52,035 bases of DNA from Mycobacterium sp. (GCF_008709575.1 NZ_VYIK01000021.1:1-52035), one strand, 5' to 3'; counted from the first letter of the stretch, positions 27,894-36,839 are shown. Notes: generated by a model not told the origin, from the letters alone. Translations and numbers: made by a program.

Positions 27894-27964
27894 GTGCCGC
27901 GGACGTGGGCTGCGCTCGGTCCTCGTTTGCTGAAGCGTCCAACATCTCCACGGCGATGCAACTG

Positions 27965-28402
27965 TCAGCTGCAAGGATATTGCCTGTTGAGCAGACAATT
28001 CTGCGGTGGCGAGTAGGAACCGGTCAGCACGCCTCTGAACCCACCTGTAGCTGAGCCACCGGGTGCGATGATGCGATTCCAATTGGCAGGCTTGAGAACA
28101 TAGTGGGTGCCGGATCGTGCGAAGCTGCTGTTCCAGGTGTGGGCAATGGATTCGCCCGCCGGCATGTCGAAGTCGAGCTGCCAATCGGTCAGCGGCACCG
28201 CGCCGGGGTTGGTGACCGTGAAGCGGGCGATGAATCCGGTCTGCCACGTCGATGTCACCGCCAACGTAGCCGTGGGCGCCGCCGCACGAGCTATCGGGAT
28301 GATCGCGAGTGCCAGGACGGCACTGACGGCAATGACCGTTGCCGCCACGGTCATGCGCAGCGCGGGCCGGCGGGGCTGCACGTCAGGATTCAGTCCGGCC
28401 AT
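27965..28402 (-). CDS. Secreted CBM2 carbohydrate-binding protein (Rv1987-like)
   Basis: 145 residues beginning MAGLNPDVQPRRPAL, which matches the N-terminus of M. tuberculosis Rv1987 and fixes the start. A signal peptide (VIAVSAVLALAIIPIARAAA) leads to a single family-2 cellulose/chitin-binding module with conserved Trp residues in VTSTWQTGFIARFTVTN, LTDWQLDFDMPAGES, HTWNSSF and ANWNRIIAPGGS. No catalytic domain. Rv1987 lies in a horizontally acquired M. tuberculosis region. Here the gene is divergent from a GH5 enzyme gene, so the two may act on a common glycan; that is inference. Confidence 0.92.
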   Translation of the reverse strand: MAGLNPDVQPRRPALRMTVAATVIAVSAVLALAIIPIARAAAPTATLAVTSTWQTGFIARFTVTNPGAVPLTDWQLDFDMPAGESIAHTWNSSFARSGTHYVLKPANWNRIIAPGGSATGGFRGVLTGSYSPPQNCLLNRQYPCS

Positions 28403-28547
28403 AGCAGCCCAGACTAAAGGCCCACACGGTGTCACCCGCCAGGGCGCGAGGACGCTGCGGTAACTTTGCTCAACCGAGACCGTCACGAAATGTGCGGGTA
28501 TCGGCCCGTTGACAGGGCGTACCCCAGCTGATTACTGTCGGCTCGCC

Positions 28548-30743
28548 ATGGCTCCCCACCGCGGCATCCGTGGTGGTCGTGCAGGTGGTTTGGTTGCGGT
28601 CGCGGGGTTGGTGAACCTCGTGGCGACACCGCTGGCCAGCGCGCCGCCGGCCAGCGCCGATGTCCTGGACTCGATCATCGAGGTGATCGTCGACTCCGTC
28701 GCGGGCCTCGACCATGTGGTCGCGGCCGACCTGAGCAGTCCGGGAGCCTCTGCAGCGGGATCCCTCGTTACGCGGCTGCACACCCTCGAGCAGGACTGGA
28801 TTCTTAGCCCAACCGGGATTGAGGTCGACGATTCGATCAACACCGCATGGCGGGACCTCGGCGGTAGCGGGATTGTGATCGGAAACGGGGCTAACGGCGT
28901 CGCGGACGGTTCGTTGGCCCAGGCTACCGGCGGGGCCGGCGGGCTGCTGTTCGGCGACGGCGGCAACGGGGCCACGGACGCGGCCGGCCAGGGCGGGCCC
29001 GGCGGGCCGGCGGGGCTGCTCGGCAACGGTGGACAAGGCGGAGCCGGGGCCAGTGCGACGGCAGCCGGGATGGCCGGCGGGCCAGGCGGTGCCGGCGGAC
29101 CGGGCGGGATCCTGCTGGGCGACGGCGGCCCCGGGGGCAACGGCGGTGACGGGAGCATCGGCGGCGCCGGCGGCGACGGCGGCAATACCGTCGGTCTGTT
29201 GGGCACCGGCGGCACGGGTGGCAACGGCGGCGACGGCACCGACCCCGATGCCCTGCCCGCTCTGGGCGGGGCCGGCGGCGATACCGGCATCCTCGGCAGC
29301 CACGGCGCGGTCGGCCACTTCGGCACGGTGACCGACGCTAGCAATGCTGCAACGTCGGCTGGGAGCCCCGACGGCGAAATGGTGCCCATCTCGACCACCG
29401 GAACCTGGTTTACCGACAGCGCCGGCAAGGTCGTCATCCTGCACGGGCTCAACGTCCACCCGGATACGCTCAGCCCCTCGCTGATCAAGGCCGATGCGGC
29501 ATTTCTGGCCGACCACGGATTCAACGCCGTGCGGCTCAGCGTCGAATGGGACGATCTGGAGCCCGAGCCCGGGGTCTTCAACGACGCCTATCTGGCGTCG
29601 GTCGACACGATGGTGCAGACCCTGGCCAGCTACGGCGTCTACACCGACCTCGATATGTCCCAAGGCCTTTACAGCACCACGTTCGGCGGCGGAAGCGCGC
29701 CGACGTGGGCGGTGCAGACCGGCGGCCTGCCCAACATCGAGGCTGGCTTCCCTCTCACCTACGTCGTCGATCCGGCAGAGAATTACGCCTGGGATGCGTT
29801 CTGGTCGAACGCCCCGGGACCGGACGGGGTCGGACTCGAAAACCAGTACGCCCTGACCCTGGAACACGTCGCGGCCTACTTCAACGGCAACCCCGATGTG
29901 GTCGGCATCGAGATCATGAACGAGCCGTGGCCGGGCGCACTATGGCTGCCGACGTTGTTGGGCAGTCCGGCCTTCGGCGCCCAGGAGCTGACTCCCTTCT
30001 ACGACCAAGCAGCGGAAGCGATCCGGGCCGTCGACCCGACCACACCGGTGTATTTCGAACCCAGTTCTTTCTTCGACTATGGGGTGAACACCCACCTGGG
30101 CACCGTGGACGCCTCGCATACCGTCTTCGCCTTCCACGACTACTGCGCACCGAATTTGGCGGGTCTTGCGATCTTCGACGCCGTGTGCCCGGCGGAACTG
30201 GGCCTCGTCGTCGAGGAGGCCGGCGCCTACGCCGCAGCGCACCATATCCCGGCGCTGATGACGGAATGGGGCGGGACGGACGACCTTAACGTCCTCGGTA
30301 GCACTATGCACAGTGCCAACCAAAGCCGGATCGGCTGGCTGGAGTACGACTTGACCGACCCCAACGAGCAACACCCCTCTTATGAGCTGGTCGTCAACAG
30401 CGACCTGCCGCCGGTCGGTGCCAATGTCGACACCGCCAAGCTGGCAACACTCGCCCAGCCGTACCCGCAGGTGGTTGCCGGCACCCCGAATTCCTGGTCG
30501 TTCGACGCCCGCACCGACATCTTCCAATTCAGTTACTCCACCGAGAAAGCTTCCGGCGTGGGCAGCTTTGCCCCCGGCTCGACCACCATCGTCTCGGTGC
30601 CCGCCATCGAGTTTCCCAACGGGTACCAGGTGAGCGTCACCGGTGGAGACGTCGTCTCCGCACCCGATGCTCCCGAACTGGTCATCGCGTCGGACGGCGA
30701 CACCGACACGATCGACGTCACCGTCGGCCCGCCGGCAGGCTGA
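28548..30743 (+). CDS. Secreted GH5 endoglycoceramidase-like enzyme with PGRS-type Gly-rich linker
   Basis: 731 residues. A signal peptide ([23 protein letters not shown]) and a short N-terminal domain (60-110) lead into a 150-residue Gly/Ala-rich tract with GGAGG and GNGGDG repeats, like PE_PGRS proteins but without a PE domain. From about residue 285 a GH5 barrel follows: [24 protein letters not shown], acid/base Glu459 in [10 protein letters not shown] and nucleophile Glu573 in ALMTEWGG. The C-terminal beta domain ([18 protein letters not shown]) resembles that of endoglycoceramidases, which cut the glycan-ceramide bond. Cellulase remains possible. The start has a weak ribosome site; a TTG 39 bases upstream is less likely. 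Confidence 0.85.
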   Translation: MAPHRGIRGGRAGGLVAVAGLVNLVATPLASAPPASADVLDSIIEVIVDSVAGLDHVVAADLSSPGASAAGSLVTRLHTLEQDWILSPTGIEVDDSINTAWRDLGGSGIVIGNGANGVADGSLAQATGGAGGLLFGDGGNGATDAAGQGGPGGPAGLLGNGGQGGAGASATAAGMAGGPGGAGGPGGILLGDGGPGGNGGDGSIGGAGGDGGNTVGLLGTGGTGGNGGDGTDPDALPALGGAGGDTGILGSHGAVGHFGTVTDASNAATSAGSPDGEMVPISTTGTWFTDSAGKVVILHGLNVHPDTLSPSLIKADAAFLADHGFNAVRLSVEWDDLEPEPGVFNDAYLASVDTMVQTLASYGVYTDLDMSQGLYSTTFGGGSAPTWAVQTGGLPNIEAGFPLTYVVDPAENYAWDAFWSNAPGPDGVGLENQYALTLEHVAAYFNGNPDVVGIEIMNEPWPGALWLPTLLGSPAFGAQELTPFYDQAAEAIRAVDPTTPVYFEPSSFFDYGVNTHLGTVDASHTVFAFHDYCAPNLAGLAIFDAVCPAELGLVVEEAGAYAAAHHIPALMTEWGGTDDLNVLGSTMHSANQSRIGWLEYDLTDPNEQHPSYELVVNSDLPPVGANVDTAKLATLAQPYPQVVAGTPNSWSFDARTDIFQFSYSTEKASGVGSFAPGSTTIVSVPAIEFPNGYQVSVTGGDVVSAPDAPELVIASDGDTDTIDVTVGPPAG

Positions 30744-30851
30744 GACGCCGCCGTAAAACTGGTTTGGCCGAGGCCTTCACAGCTAAATCCCGGCATTTCT
30801 GCAGGGGACGACTCTCGTAGCCCACAGCCTGAGCGTAGTAGTCCTATAGCC

Positions 30852-31235
30852 ATGGTGAATTATCGGTTGGCAGCAACGCACCGAGGGACGACCTGGCTAA
30901 CCCGCCTTGGTGCGACGGTCGGCTGCGTCGTTGCGATTGTGTTGTCTGCTGCGGTTGCCAGCGCTGATCCGCCTGACCCGCACGACCCGGACCTGACGAA
31001 AAACTTCTGCCCGGGCGGGCAGTGGGGCGTGGGCCGGCTCCGCGTATGCGACGGCGAGCACTACCCTGACGGGTCATACTGGCACCAGTGGACGGGCGGC
31101 AACGTCTTGGTCGGGCCGACGTGGAACTACGACTGCGTCGGCGACAGCGGCAACAACGTGTTCCCGGCATCGCCGCCGCCCGGCGGCTGCGGTGGAGCGA
31201 TTCCGCCCGACCAACCCGAGCAACCCGCAAACTGA
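30852..31235 (+). CDS. Small secreted cysteine-containing protein
   Basis: 127 residues. A signal peptide (TVGCVVAIVLSAAVASA) is followed by an acidic/Pro start (DPPDPHDPDLTK) and a compact domain with paired cysteines: NFCPGGQWGVGRLRVCDGEHY, then NYDCVGDSG and GGCGGA, likely two disulfides. The motif CDGEHYPDGSYWHQW recurs in small exported mycobacterial proteins I know only as hypothetical. The tail is Pro-rich. It is followed by a clear hairpin terminator, so it forms its own transcription unit or ends the one that includes the GH5 gene. Confidence 0.75.
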   Translation: MVNYRLAATHRGTTWLTRLGATVGCVVAIVLSAAVASADPPDPHDPDLTKNFCPGGQWGVGRLRVCDGEHYPDGSYWHQWTGGNVLVGPTWNYDCVGDSGNNVFPASPPPGGCGGAIPPDQPEQPAN

Positions 31236-31285
31236 CCGCAGCGGGCAGCGGTTACCAAGAGGTCGGCCAGTAACGACGGATTTCG

Positions 31286-31317
31286 CTGCACCGCAGACGG
31301 TTTCGTCTGCGGTGCAG
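31286..31317 (+). terminator. Strong hairpin terminator (14-bp perfect stem)
   Basis: CTGCACCGCAGACG (31286-31299), a GTTT loop and the exact complement (31304-31317). It lies 50 bases after the small secreted protein stop and just before the promoter of the next gene. Confidence 0.8.
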
Positions 31318-31335
31318 GGCTTCAGTTGCGCTTGA

Positions 31336-31364
31336 TTGACGCGCTGACCAGGGCTGTTTATCCT
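31336..31364 (+). promoter_or_regulatory. Sigma-A-type promoter of the three-repeat protein gene
   Basis: TTGACG at 31336-31341, a 17-base spacer and TATCCT at 31359-31364. Transcription near 31371 would leave a leader of about 32 bases with GGAG before the GTG at 31403. Confidence 0.55.
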
Positions 31365-31402
31365 CTAGTGACCCAGTTCACATTCGAGGTCGGAGTTTCA
31401 CC

Positions 31403-32959
31403 GTGGCGCCGTGTCGCATCACGCTCACCCTCGGCGCTGCCACCTGCGGGGTGTTGGCTGCCGCGTTGCTCCCGATGTCCGTGGCCTTTGCCGACGCCGC
31501 CGACTCCTCCGTGTTCGACCCACTGCTGCAGGAATTCTTCGGGTTCGAGCACGACGCGTCGCAACCCACAACGGTCTTTGCGGTATCCGGGGTCCCGCCG
31601 ATTTTTCAAGTCGTCCACCAAGCCCAATTCTTCGACTCCGCCGCCACTGCCGCGCTCGGTGCCGGCGCGTTCCAGGTGAACGACGAGGTGATAACGACGA
31701 CGTTCGGCCCGGCCACCTCCGAACTCCTCGTCACCAGCTCCCAGGCACACACGAGCGCCCCACCGGTCGGCTCGGTGTACGACATCATCGACATCGCCAA
31801 GGGGTTCTACAACGTCTATGCCGACGTCGCGCCGACGACGCCCGGCGGCCCGGACACGCTCTCCGACACCTTGGTGACGCCGTTCGGGAACATCCCCATC
31901 ATGACCGGCCAACACGATTTCCTGGATCCGGACAATGCCTACTACCTTTACAACCCGGCAGATCCGTTGACTGTGCCCACGGAATCCTCGGGCGTCGCCT
32001 CCACAAGCGATATCACCGCCGTGTCAACCTTTTTCGACCACTTCTACCAGGATTACTTCGGGTTTGTACACGATGCGTCGGCGCCGACAACCGTCACCGG
32101 CATAGCGGCGATCCCGCCGTTCTATCAGAGCGTTCACCAGACGTTATTCATCGACACCGCCCCCACTGCCACGCTGCCGGCCGGGTCGTTTCAGGCCGAC
32201 AACAACGTTCTGACGGGTCTGCTGGGCCCCGGTTTTTCCGAAATCGCCGTCACCAGCTCCGAGCCGGGAACGAGCGCCCCACCGGTCGGCTCGGTTTACG
32301 AAATCAACAACATCGGTCTCGGTTTTGAGAACCTCTACTCCGACATCGCTCCGACGACACCCGGCGGCCCGGACACACTGTCGGACATCTTGGTGACGCC
32401 GTTCGGAGACTTTCCCCTCATGAAAGACCTCCATGCGTCCTTCAACTCCAGCTATTCGTTCTTCCTCTACCACCCCACCGAAGATCCAGCGGTCGTCACC
32501 GCCAGCGGCGGCAGTTTCGACTCCGCGCAGCCCTTCGCTTTCTTCGGGTTCGAGCACAACCTGTCAGAACCGACAACACTGACGTGGGTGTCCGGGATCC
32601 TGCCTTCTGTCAGCAGCGTTCACCTCAACGAATTCTTCGACTCCGCCGCTACTGCCACGCTTGCCGCCGGGTCGTTTCAGGTCGACGCCAACGTCATCAT
32701 GAACGCGGCCGGCTTCAGGGACGGTGAAATCCTCGTGACCGGCTCGACGGGGGGTACGAGCGCCCCGCCGGTAGGGTCGGTGTTCGACGTCATCAACTTC
32801 GGTCACGGCGTCGAGAACTTCTACTCCGACATCGCGCCGACGACAGCCGGCGCCCCCGATGCGCTCTCGGACACGTTGGTGACGCCTTTCGGTGACCTTC
32901 CCCTGATGGTGGACTTTCACTCGTTCGTGAACCCCGCGGATCTGTTCTTCCCCTTCTGA
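31403..32959 (+). CDS. Secreted protein with three ~165-residue tandem repeats
   Basis: 518 residues from a GTG with GGAG 8 bases upstream. A signal peptide (LTLGAATCGVLAAALLPMSVAFA) is followed by three homologous repeats starting near residues 45, 218 and 380. Each begins with an FGFxHD-like motif (FFGFEHDAS, YFGFVHDAS, FFGFEHNLS), contains TSAPPVGSVY/F, and ends with YSDIAPTTPGGPDTLSD and LVTPFG. No cysteines remain in the mature part and no enzyme motif is visible. I do not recognise the family; beta-rich repeats on an exported protein suggest adhesion or a structural role, which is inference. A shared hairpin separates it from convergent tenA. Confidence 0.85.
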   Translation: MAPCRITLTLGAATCGVLAAALLPMSVAFADAADSSVFDPLLQEFFGFEHDASQPTTVFAVSGVPPIFQVVHQAQFFDSAATAALGAGAFQVNDEVITTTFGPATSELLVTSSQAHTSAPPVGSVYDIIDIAKGFYNVYADVAPTTPGGPDTLSDTLVTPFGNIPIMTGQHDFLDPDNAYYLYNPADPLTVPTESSGVASTSDITAVSTFFDHFYQDYFGFVHDASAPTTVTGIAAIPPFYQSVHQTLFIDTAPTATLPAGSFQADNNVLTGLLGPGFSEIAVTSSEPGTSAPPVGSVYEINNIGLGFENLYSDIAPTTPGGPDTLSDILVTPFGDFPLMKDLHASFNSSYSFFLYHPTEDPAVVTASGGSFDSAQPFAFFGFEHNLSEPTTLTWVSGILPSVSSVHLNEFFDSAATATLAAGSFQVDANVIMNAAGFRDGEILVTGSTGGTSAPPVGSVFDVINFGHGVENFYSDIAPTTAGAPDALSDTLVTPFGDLPLMVDFHSFVNPADLFFPF

Positions 32960-32983
32960 TCCGAGGGGTAAGCGCCGGATCAG
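32956..32983. terminator. Inverted repeat between convergent genes
   Basis: CTGATCC (32956-32962) and GGATCAG (32977-32983) with a 14-base loop overlap the stop codons of both the repeat-protein gene and tenA, as a bidirectional terminator would. Confidence 0.4.
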
Positions 32984-33663
32984 ACGGGCCACGCCTCGCG
33001 TCGCCAGGCGGCGTCCCAGAACATCCACTCGTAGCGAGCGCTGGTGGCGAAATGCGCCCGGGCGCGGGCCTCATCGACCGCGCCCAAGGTCTGACCGACG
33101 TCGTCGGCCAGCGTCAGCACCTCGCCGACGAGGCTCTGATACTTCTCGTCGGCATAGGTCTCGATCCAGCGCCGGTATCGCGGATCGGGCGAGCCGCGCC
33201 GGAGCAGCTCGTCCCCCACCTCGGCGTAGATCCAGTAACACGGCAGCACCGCGGCGACTCCGTCGGCGAAGCCGCCGCCGTAGGCGATAGCCAGCAGGTG
33301 GCTCGTGTAAGCGCGGGTCGTCGGCGCGACGGGCATGGCGGCGTCGGGGATGGCCAGGTCACGCAGCAGCGCCTCGTGCAGGACAAGCTCGACTTCGACG
33401 ATGCCGGCGGCGTGCCGGGCGAACATACTCACGCCGTCGTGGGTGGGAGCCCTGCTGCCCACGGCGGTCAGCGCGCGGGCGAAATCGCGCAGGTAGTAGC
33501 CGTCTTGGATCAGGTAATAGGCAAAGGTCTCCGGGTTCAGGCGCCCGTCGGCCAGGCCGGCCAGGAAGGGATGGCGAAGAATCGCCGTGTAGGTGTCGGC
33601 CACCTCGGCCCATAGGCGTCCGGTCCATCCTTCTCGGATCACGCCTGCAATGATCCCAGCCAC
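32980..33663 (-). CDS. tenA: TenA-family aminopyrimidine aminohydrolase (thiaminase II)
   Basis: 227 residues from the GTG at 33663; a second GTG at 33642 is also possible. All-helical TenA fold with the nucleophile Cys142 in LPCYWIYAEVG, Tyr/Asp-rich active-site motifs FAYYLIQDGYYLRDFAR, and a C-terminal YEWMFWDAAWRREAW. TenA salvages the thiamine pyrimidine from degraded thiamine, feeding HMP to ThiD. It is not next to other thiamine genes, and no TPP riboswitch was found upstream. All catalytic positions look intact. Confidence 0.93.
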   Translation of the reverse strand: MAGIIAGVIREGWTGRLWAEVADTYTAILRHPFLAGLADGRLNPETFAYYLIQDGYYLRDFARALTAVGSRAPTHDGVSMFARHAAGIVEVELVLHEALLRDLAIPDAAMPVAPTTRAYTSHLLAIAYGGGFADGVAAVLPCYWIYAEVGDELLRRGSPDPRYRRWIETYADEKYQSLVGEVLTLADDVGQTLGAVDEARARAHFATSARYEWMFWDAAWRREAWPV

Positions 33664-33724
33664 CGGTGATGGTCGTCGTCACGGCGAGGCTCCTGAGCAC
33701 AGAATTCCTCCCCGAGCGGTAAAC

Positions 33725-33734
33725 TGTCGCGACA
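33725..33734. promoter_or_regulatory. Palindrome TGTCGCGACA in the tenA upstream spacer
   Basis: A perfect 10-base palindrome with AT-rich flanks (AAAC on the left, ATTG on the right), between divergent tenA and the Pro-rich protein gene. Candidate operator only; the factor is unknown. Confidence 0.3.
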
Positions 33735-33822
33735 ATTGAGCAGATTTCTCGCAACGGTTTCACATACGGTGCAAGCCCGAGTGGCGCGGCTGCTGACGGT
33801 GACGAGGGAGCGACGACTGACG

Positions 33823-34323
33823 ATGCGCTACAACCCTCCCCCCAACTGGCCCGCGCCACCGCCGGGATGGGTGCCACCACCGCAGTGGTCACCAGACCCG
33901 GCGTGGCCACCGCCACCGCCGGGCTGGAGACTGTGGGTCGACGACGATGCCCCGTCCGGGCAGAACCAGACGTCCGCGCTGCGCCGAGTCGAGCGCACCA
34001 GCGATGACGTGGAGTACTTCGGCGACGACCGCGCCTGGTCGGCGTCCTCCGAACAGATGCCGCACGGCCACGTGCCCCCGCCGTCGCTGCCGGCGCGACC
34101 CACCCAGTTCGCGCCCGAGGACCTGTCTGCCCACCACCTCGGGCGCGCTGCGACCATCCAGTGGGACGACGACAACAGGTACGACATCGGCACGATCGTC
34201 GCCGTCTCGGCCGATCCGACCTCGATCAAGATTAAACTCTCCGGCCTGGAAACGCCGGTGTCCTTTTCCCGACAGCCGCCAGGGGACGGTCCCGTCAATC
34301 CCCGCTTATACCTGTGGATTTGA
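33823..34323 (+). CDS. Hypothetical protein with Pro/Trp-rich N-terminus
   Basis: 166 residues from the ATG giving MRYNPPPNWPAPPPGWVPPP. The first 40 residues are repeats of PPPGW/PPPQW type, a pattern common at the N-terminus of actinobacterial proteins that interact with membranes or partners. The C-terminal 60 residues (AATIQWDDDNRYDIGTIVAVS) look like a small beta barrel. No signal peptide or membrane helix. The frame is open upstream to 33736, but this ATG gives the typical N-terminus; GAGGGAG is 14 bases upstream, which is far. Function unknown. Confidence 0.65.
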   Translation: MRYNPPPNWPAPPPGWVPPPQWSPDPAWPPPPPGWRLWVDDDAPSGQNQTSALRRVERTSDDVEYFGDDRAWSASSEQMPHGHVPPPSLPARPTQFAPEDLSAHHLGRAATIQWDDDNRYDIGTIVAVSADPTSIKIKLSGLETPVSFSRQPPGDGPVNPRLYLWI

Positions 34324-34342
34324 CCGAATCAGCGTGTGACCG

Positions 34343-34846
34343 TCAGGCCGACTCGCTCAACGCCGCCAGCGCCGCGTCGTAGTCGGGCTCAGCGGCGATC
34401 TCGGGCACCAGTTGCGTGTAGGTGATCTTGCCGTCGGCGCCGATCACCACAACAGCGCGGGCAAGCAGCCCGGTCATTGGGCCGTCGACCATTGTGACGC
34501 CGTAATCCTCGCCGAAGTTGTCGCGGAATGCCGACGCCACCATGACGTTCTCAATGCCCTCAGCACCGCAGAAGCGCTGCTGGGCGAACGGAAGATCTTT
34601 CGACACACACAACACGGAGACGCCGCTGTCGGCGGCACGCTCGTTGAAGGTCCGCACGCTGGTCGCGCAGACGGGTGTGTCGATCGACGGAAAGATATTG
34701 AGCAGCAAAGGTTTATCACGAAACTGCGCACTGTTGACCGGGCTGAGGTCGGCGCCTGTCAAAGCGAAGTCTGGAGCCGGGGATCCCACGTCCGGCAGTT
34801 CGCCAACGGTATTGATCGGGCTTCCGCGAAACGTTATCTGTGCCAT
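34343..34846 (-). CDS. tpx: Thiol peroxidase Tpx
   Basis: 167 residues, very close to M. tuberculosis Tpx (Rv1932). The peroxidatic Cys60 is in FPSIDTPVCATSVRTF and the resolving Cys93 in FAQQRFCGAEG; Cys80 is also conserved. It reduces peroxides (and in M. tuberculosis peroxynitrite) with thioredoxin as donor, in the cytosol. The start MAQITFRGSP is the family start. The gene is divergent from the NYN nuclease gene across 65 bases. With katG in the same window it adds a second peroxide defence. Confidence 0.96.
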   Translation of the reverse strand: MAQITFRGSPINTVGELPDVGSPAPDFALTGADLSPVNSAQFRDKPLLLNIFPSIDTPVCATSVRTFNERAADSGVSVLCVSKDLPFAQQRFCGAEGIENVMVASAFRDNFGEDYGVTMVDGPMTGLLARAVVVIGADGKITYTQLVPEIAAEPDYDAALAALSESA

Positions 34847-34911
34847 GGGCCCAGTCTGCCAAGGCCCGCGGGCCACCGGGCACCGGGGTAGCTTTGCCGT
34901 ACCGTGGGCTC

Positions 34912-35292
34912 GTGCGTTGGATCATCGACGGCATGAATGTGATCGGGACTCGCGCCGACGGGTGGTGGGCGGACCGACGCCGCGCCATGGTCGCGCTGGT
35001 GGACAAGCTCGACCGCTGGGCCTCGCAGAACGGCGAGCAGGTGACGGTGGTTTTCGAGGGGCCGCCGTCGGCGCAGATCCGGTCGGCGATGACCACGGTG
35101 ACCTATGCACCCAGACCGGCCGCGAATTCGGCCGACGACGAGATCGTGCGGCTGGTGCACGCCGATCCGCGTCCGCACGAGATCCGTGTCGTCACATCCG
35201 ACCGGGCCCTGTGCGAGCGTGTCCGCGCCGCGGGCGCGTCCGTGCAGCCGGCGCAGCGCTTCCGCGATCTCGTCGAGTCGATGCCCGGCTGA
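34912..35292 (+). CDS. NYN (PIN-like) domain protein, YacP type
   Basis: 126 residues from a GTG, starting VRWIIDGMNVIGTRADGWW. The NYN domain is seen from the first Asp in IIDGMNV, acidic residues in FEGPPS and SADDEIVRLV, and VVTSDRALCERV. Such proteins are related to Rae1/YacP ribonucleases, metal-dependent nucleases that cut RNA at the ribosome. It ends 13 bases before the acyltransferase gene and may be co-transcribed with it. Activity is inferred from the family. Confidence 0.82.
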   Translation: MRWIIDGMNVIGTRADGWWADRRRAMVALVDKLDRWASQNGEQVTVVFEGPPSAQIRSAMTTVTYAPRPAANSADDEIVRLVHADPRPHEIRVVTSDRALCERVRAAGASVQPAQRFRDLVESMPG

Positions 35293-35305
35293 TCGGCGTG
35301 CGCTG

Positions 35306-36625
35306 ATGGAACGCCCCGGCACCGCGCCGCCGGCCCGCGACCTGGCGGTGGACTTTGTGCGGGTATCGGGCGTGGTCCTCATCGTGCTGGGACATTGGCT
35401 GGCCGGATGCGTGACCTATCACGGCGGGCATTTCGGGCGCCAGAACCCGCTCGTCGACCTGCCCTGGACACAGTGGCTGACCTGGCCGCTGCAGGCGGTC
35501 CCGGTGTTCTTCCTGGCGGCCGGGTATGCCAGCGCGGCCTCCTGGACGCATCACCGGCTGGCCGAGGGCATGTCGCGCCAGGACTGGCTGCGGTATCGGC
35601 TGGCCCGGGTGCTGGGACCCACAGCGGTCTACGTCGGGCTGGTGTCGGTGGTCGTGGTGGTTTGCCAGCTGTGCGGCGTGGCCCGCTCCGTCCTCGACTA
35701 CGCGGGTTGGGCAGTGGCGATGCATCTGTGGTTCCTCGCCGTCTACCTGCTGGTGGTGTCGACGACGCCGATCGCCATTGCTGCACATCGTCGTTGGGCG
35801 CTGTGGGTGCCCGCGGTGTTAATGGTCGCGGTTGCGGCGGTGGACGCGCTCGCGCTCGGTGCCCGGGTGCCCTATCTCGGTTGGCTCAACTACCTGCTGT
35901 GCTGGGGGACGCTTTACCAGCTGGGAATCGTTTGGCGCGGAGGCCTGCTGGCCGGCCGCAGGCCCGCGCTCCTCGCCGCCGGGTCGGCGGCCGCACTGGC
36001 ACTGCTGATCTGGCGAGGCCCCTACCCCATCAGCATGATCGGCGTTCCGGGTCAAGCCGTGCAGAATTCGTCGCCGCCCACCGTGGCGATGCTGGCCTTC
36101 GCCTGCGCGCAAGCCGGGGTGGCCGTGGCGGCCGCGCCCGCCCTCAACCGCGTGCTGCGTCGCGGCCGTGTGCAGCGGGTGTTGCACACGGCAAACGCCA
36201 ACGTGATGGCTTTGTACCTATGGCACATGGTGCCAGTTGTCGTCGTGGCAGCCGTGGGTTACCCAACCGGCGTCTTGCCGCAGCCGATCGAGGGAACCCC
36301 GGCGTGGTGGCTGGCGCGGCTGGAGTGGGTGGTCGTCCTGGCCCTGGTGACCACGGTCGAGATGGCGCTGTTGTGGCGGCGGCGAGGCTTCTTCGCGGCT
36401 CCACTCCCCATGCTCGCCTTACCCGTGTCGCACCGCTGGGCTGAACCGATGACCCTGGCCGGCGCGGTGATGGCGGCCTATGCTCTGGGGTTCCTCGCCG
36501 CTGCGGGGTTCGCTCCGGCGGGACACTTCCCGTGGGTCGTCGCCCTGACGTTTGCCGCCGGCGTGGTCCTGGTGGCGGCCGGACCTGTGCAGCGGCGCCC
36601 TGATGCACGCCCAACGAGCCGCTGA
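35306..36625 (+). CDS. Acyltransferase-3 family membrane protein
   Basis: 439 residues with about ten membrane helices. The N-terminal RDLAVDFVRVSGVVLIVLGHW is the family's first helix, with the catalytic His in VLGHW. ALYLWHMVPVVVVAAVG is the conserved late helix. These proteins transfer acyl groups to extracytoplasmic sugars or lipids. The start is chosen at MERPGTAPPARDLAVD because similarity begins there, although the frame is open upstream across the NYN gene. The acyl donor and acceptor are unknown. Confidence 0.88.
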   Translation: MERPGTAPPARDLAVDFVRVSGVVLIVLGHWLAGCVTYHGGHFGRQNPLVDLPWTQWLTWPLQAVPVFFLAAGYASAASWTHHRLAEGMSRQDWLRYRLARVLGPTAVYVGLVSVVVVVCQLCGVARSVLDYAGWAVAMHLWFLAVYLLVVSTTPIAIAAHRRWALWVPAVLMVAVAAVDALALGARVPYLGWLNYLLCWGTLYQLGIVWRGGLLAGRRPALLAAGSAAALALLIWRGPYPISMIGVPGQAVQNSSPPTVAMLAFACAQAGVAVAAAPALNRVLRRGRVQRVLHTANANVMALYLWHMVPVVVVAAVGYPTGVLPQPIEGTPAWWLARLEWVVVLALVTTVEMALLWRRRGFFAAPLPMLALPVSHRWAEPMTLAGAVMAAYALGFLAAAGFAPAGHFPWVVALTFAAGVVLVAAGPVQRRPDARPTSR

Positions 36626-36653
36626 GATACTGCGCGGCGGGCAGCGTGGCACT

Positions 36654-36830
36654 TTAGATCGCGCCGAAGACTCGGCGCTCAATGCTGGCATGCGTCACGC
36701 CCACCGGCCGACTAGGGTAGCGCGTCTGCTCGATTCGTCGGTGGTGGGCGGAGAACCCTTTGACCGCGGTCATGATCAGCCCGGCCAGCGGCAGCAGCAC
36801 CAGCAGAAATTCCGCCAACCGGAACAGCAA
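36654..36830 (-). CDS. Possible small membrane protein (58 aa) in frame behind the next gene's stop
   Basis: Directly after the TGA (36840-36842) of the preceding leftward gene, the same frame stays open for 61 codons. It encodes one hydrophobic helix (FRLAEFLLVLLPLAGLIMTA) and a basic tail (HHRRIEQTRYP). A TTG at 36830 could start it. Either this is a separate small gene, or the TGA interrupts what was once, or still is through readthrough, a two-helix protein. No good ribosome site is seen, so confidence is modest. Confidence 0.4.
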   Translation of the reverse strand: MLFRLAEFLLVLLPLAGLIMTAVKGFSAHHRRIEQTRYPSRPVGVTHASIERRVFGAI

Positions 36831-36839
36831 GCCAACGAT

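Noticed and set aside
28920..29330. Short GC-rich repeats suggesting a CRISPR or tandem-repeat array
   Set aside because: They encode the Gly-rich PGRS-like linker in frame, are irregular in length, and have no spacers.
33664..33822. TPP riboswitch or other riboswitch upstream of tenA or of the Pro-rich gene
   Set aside because: No CUGAGA or GAACCUGAUC-like conserved elements were found on either strand; the resemblance of GGTGCAAGCCCGAG to a riboswitch core was too weak.
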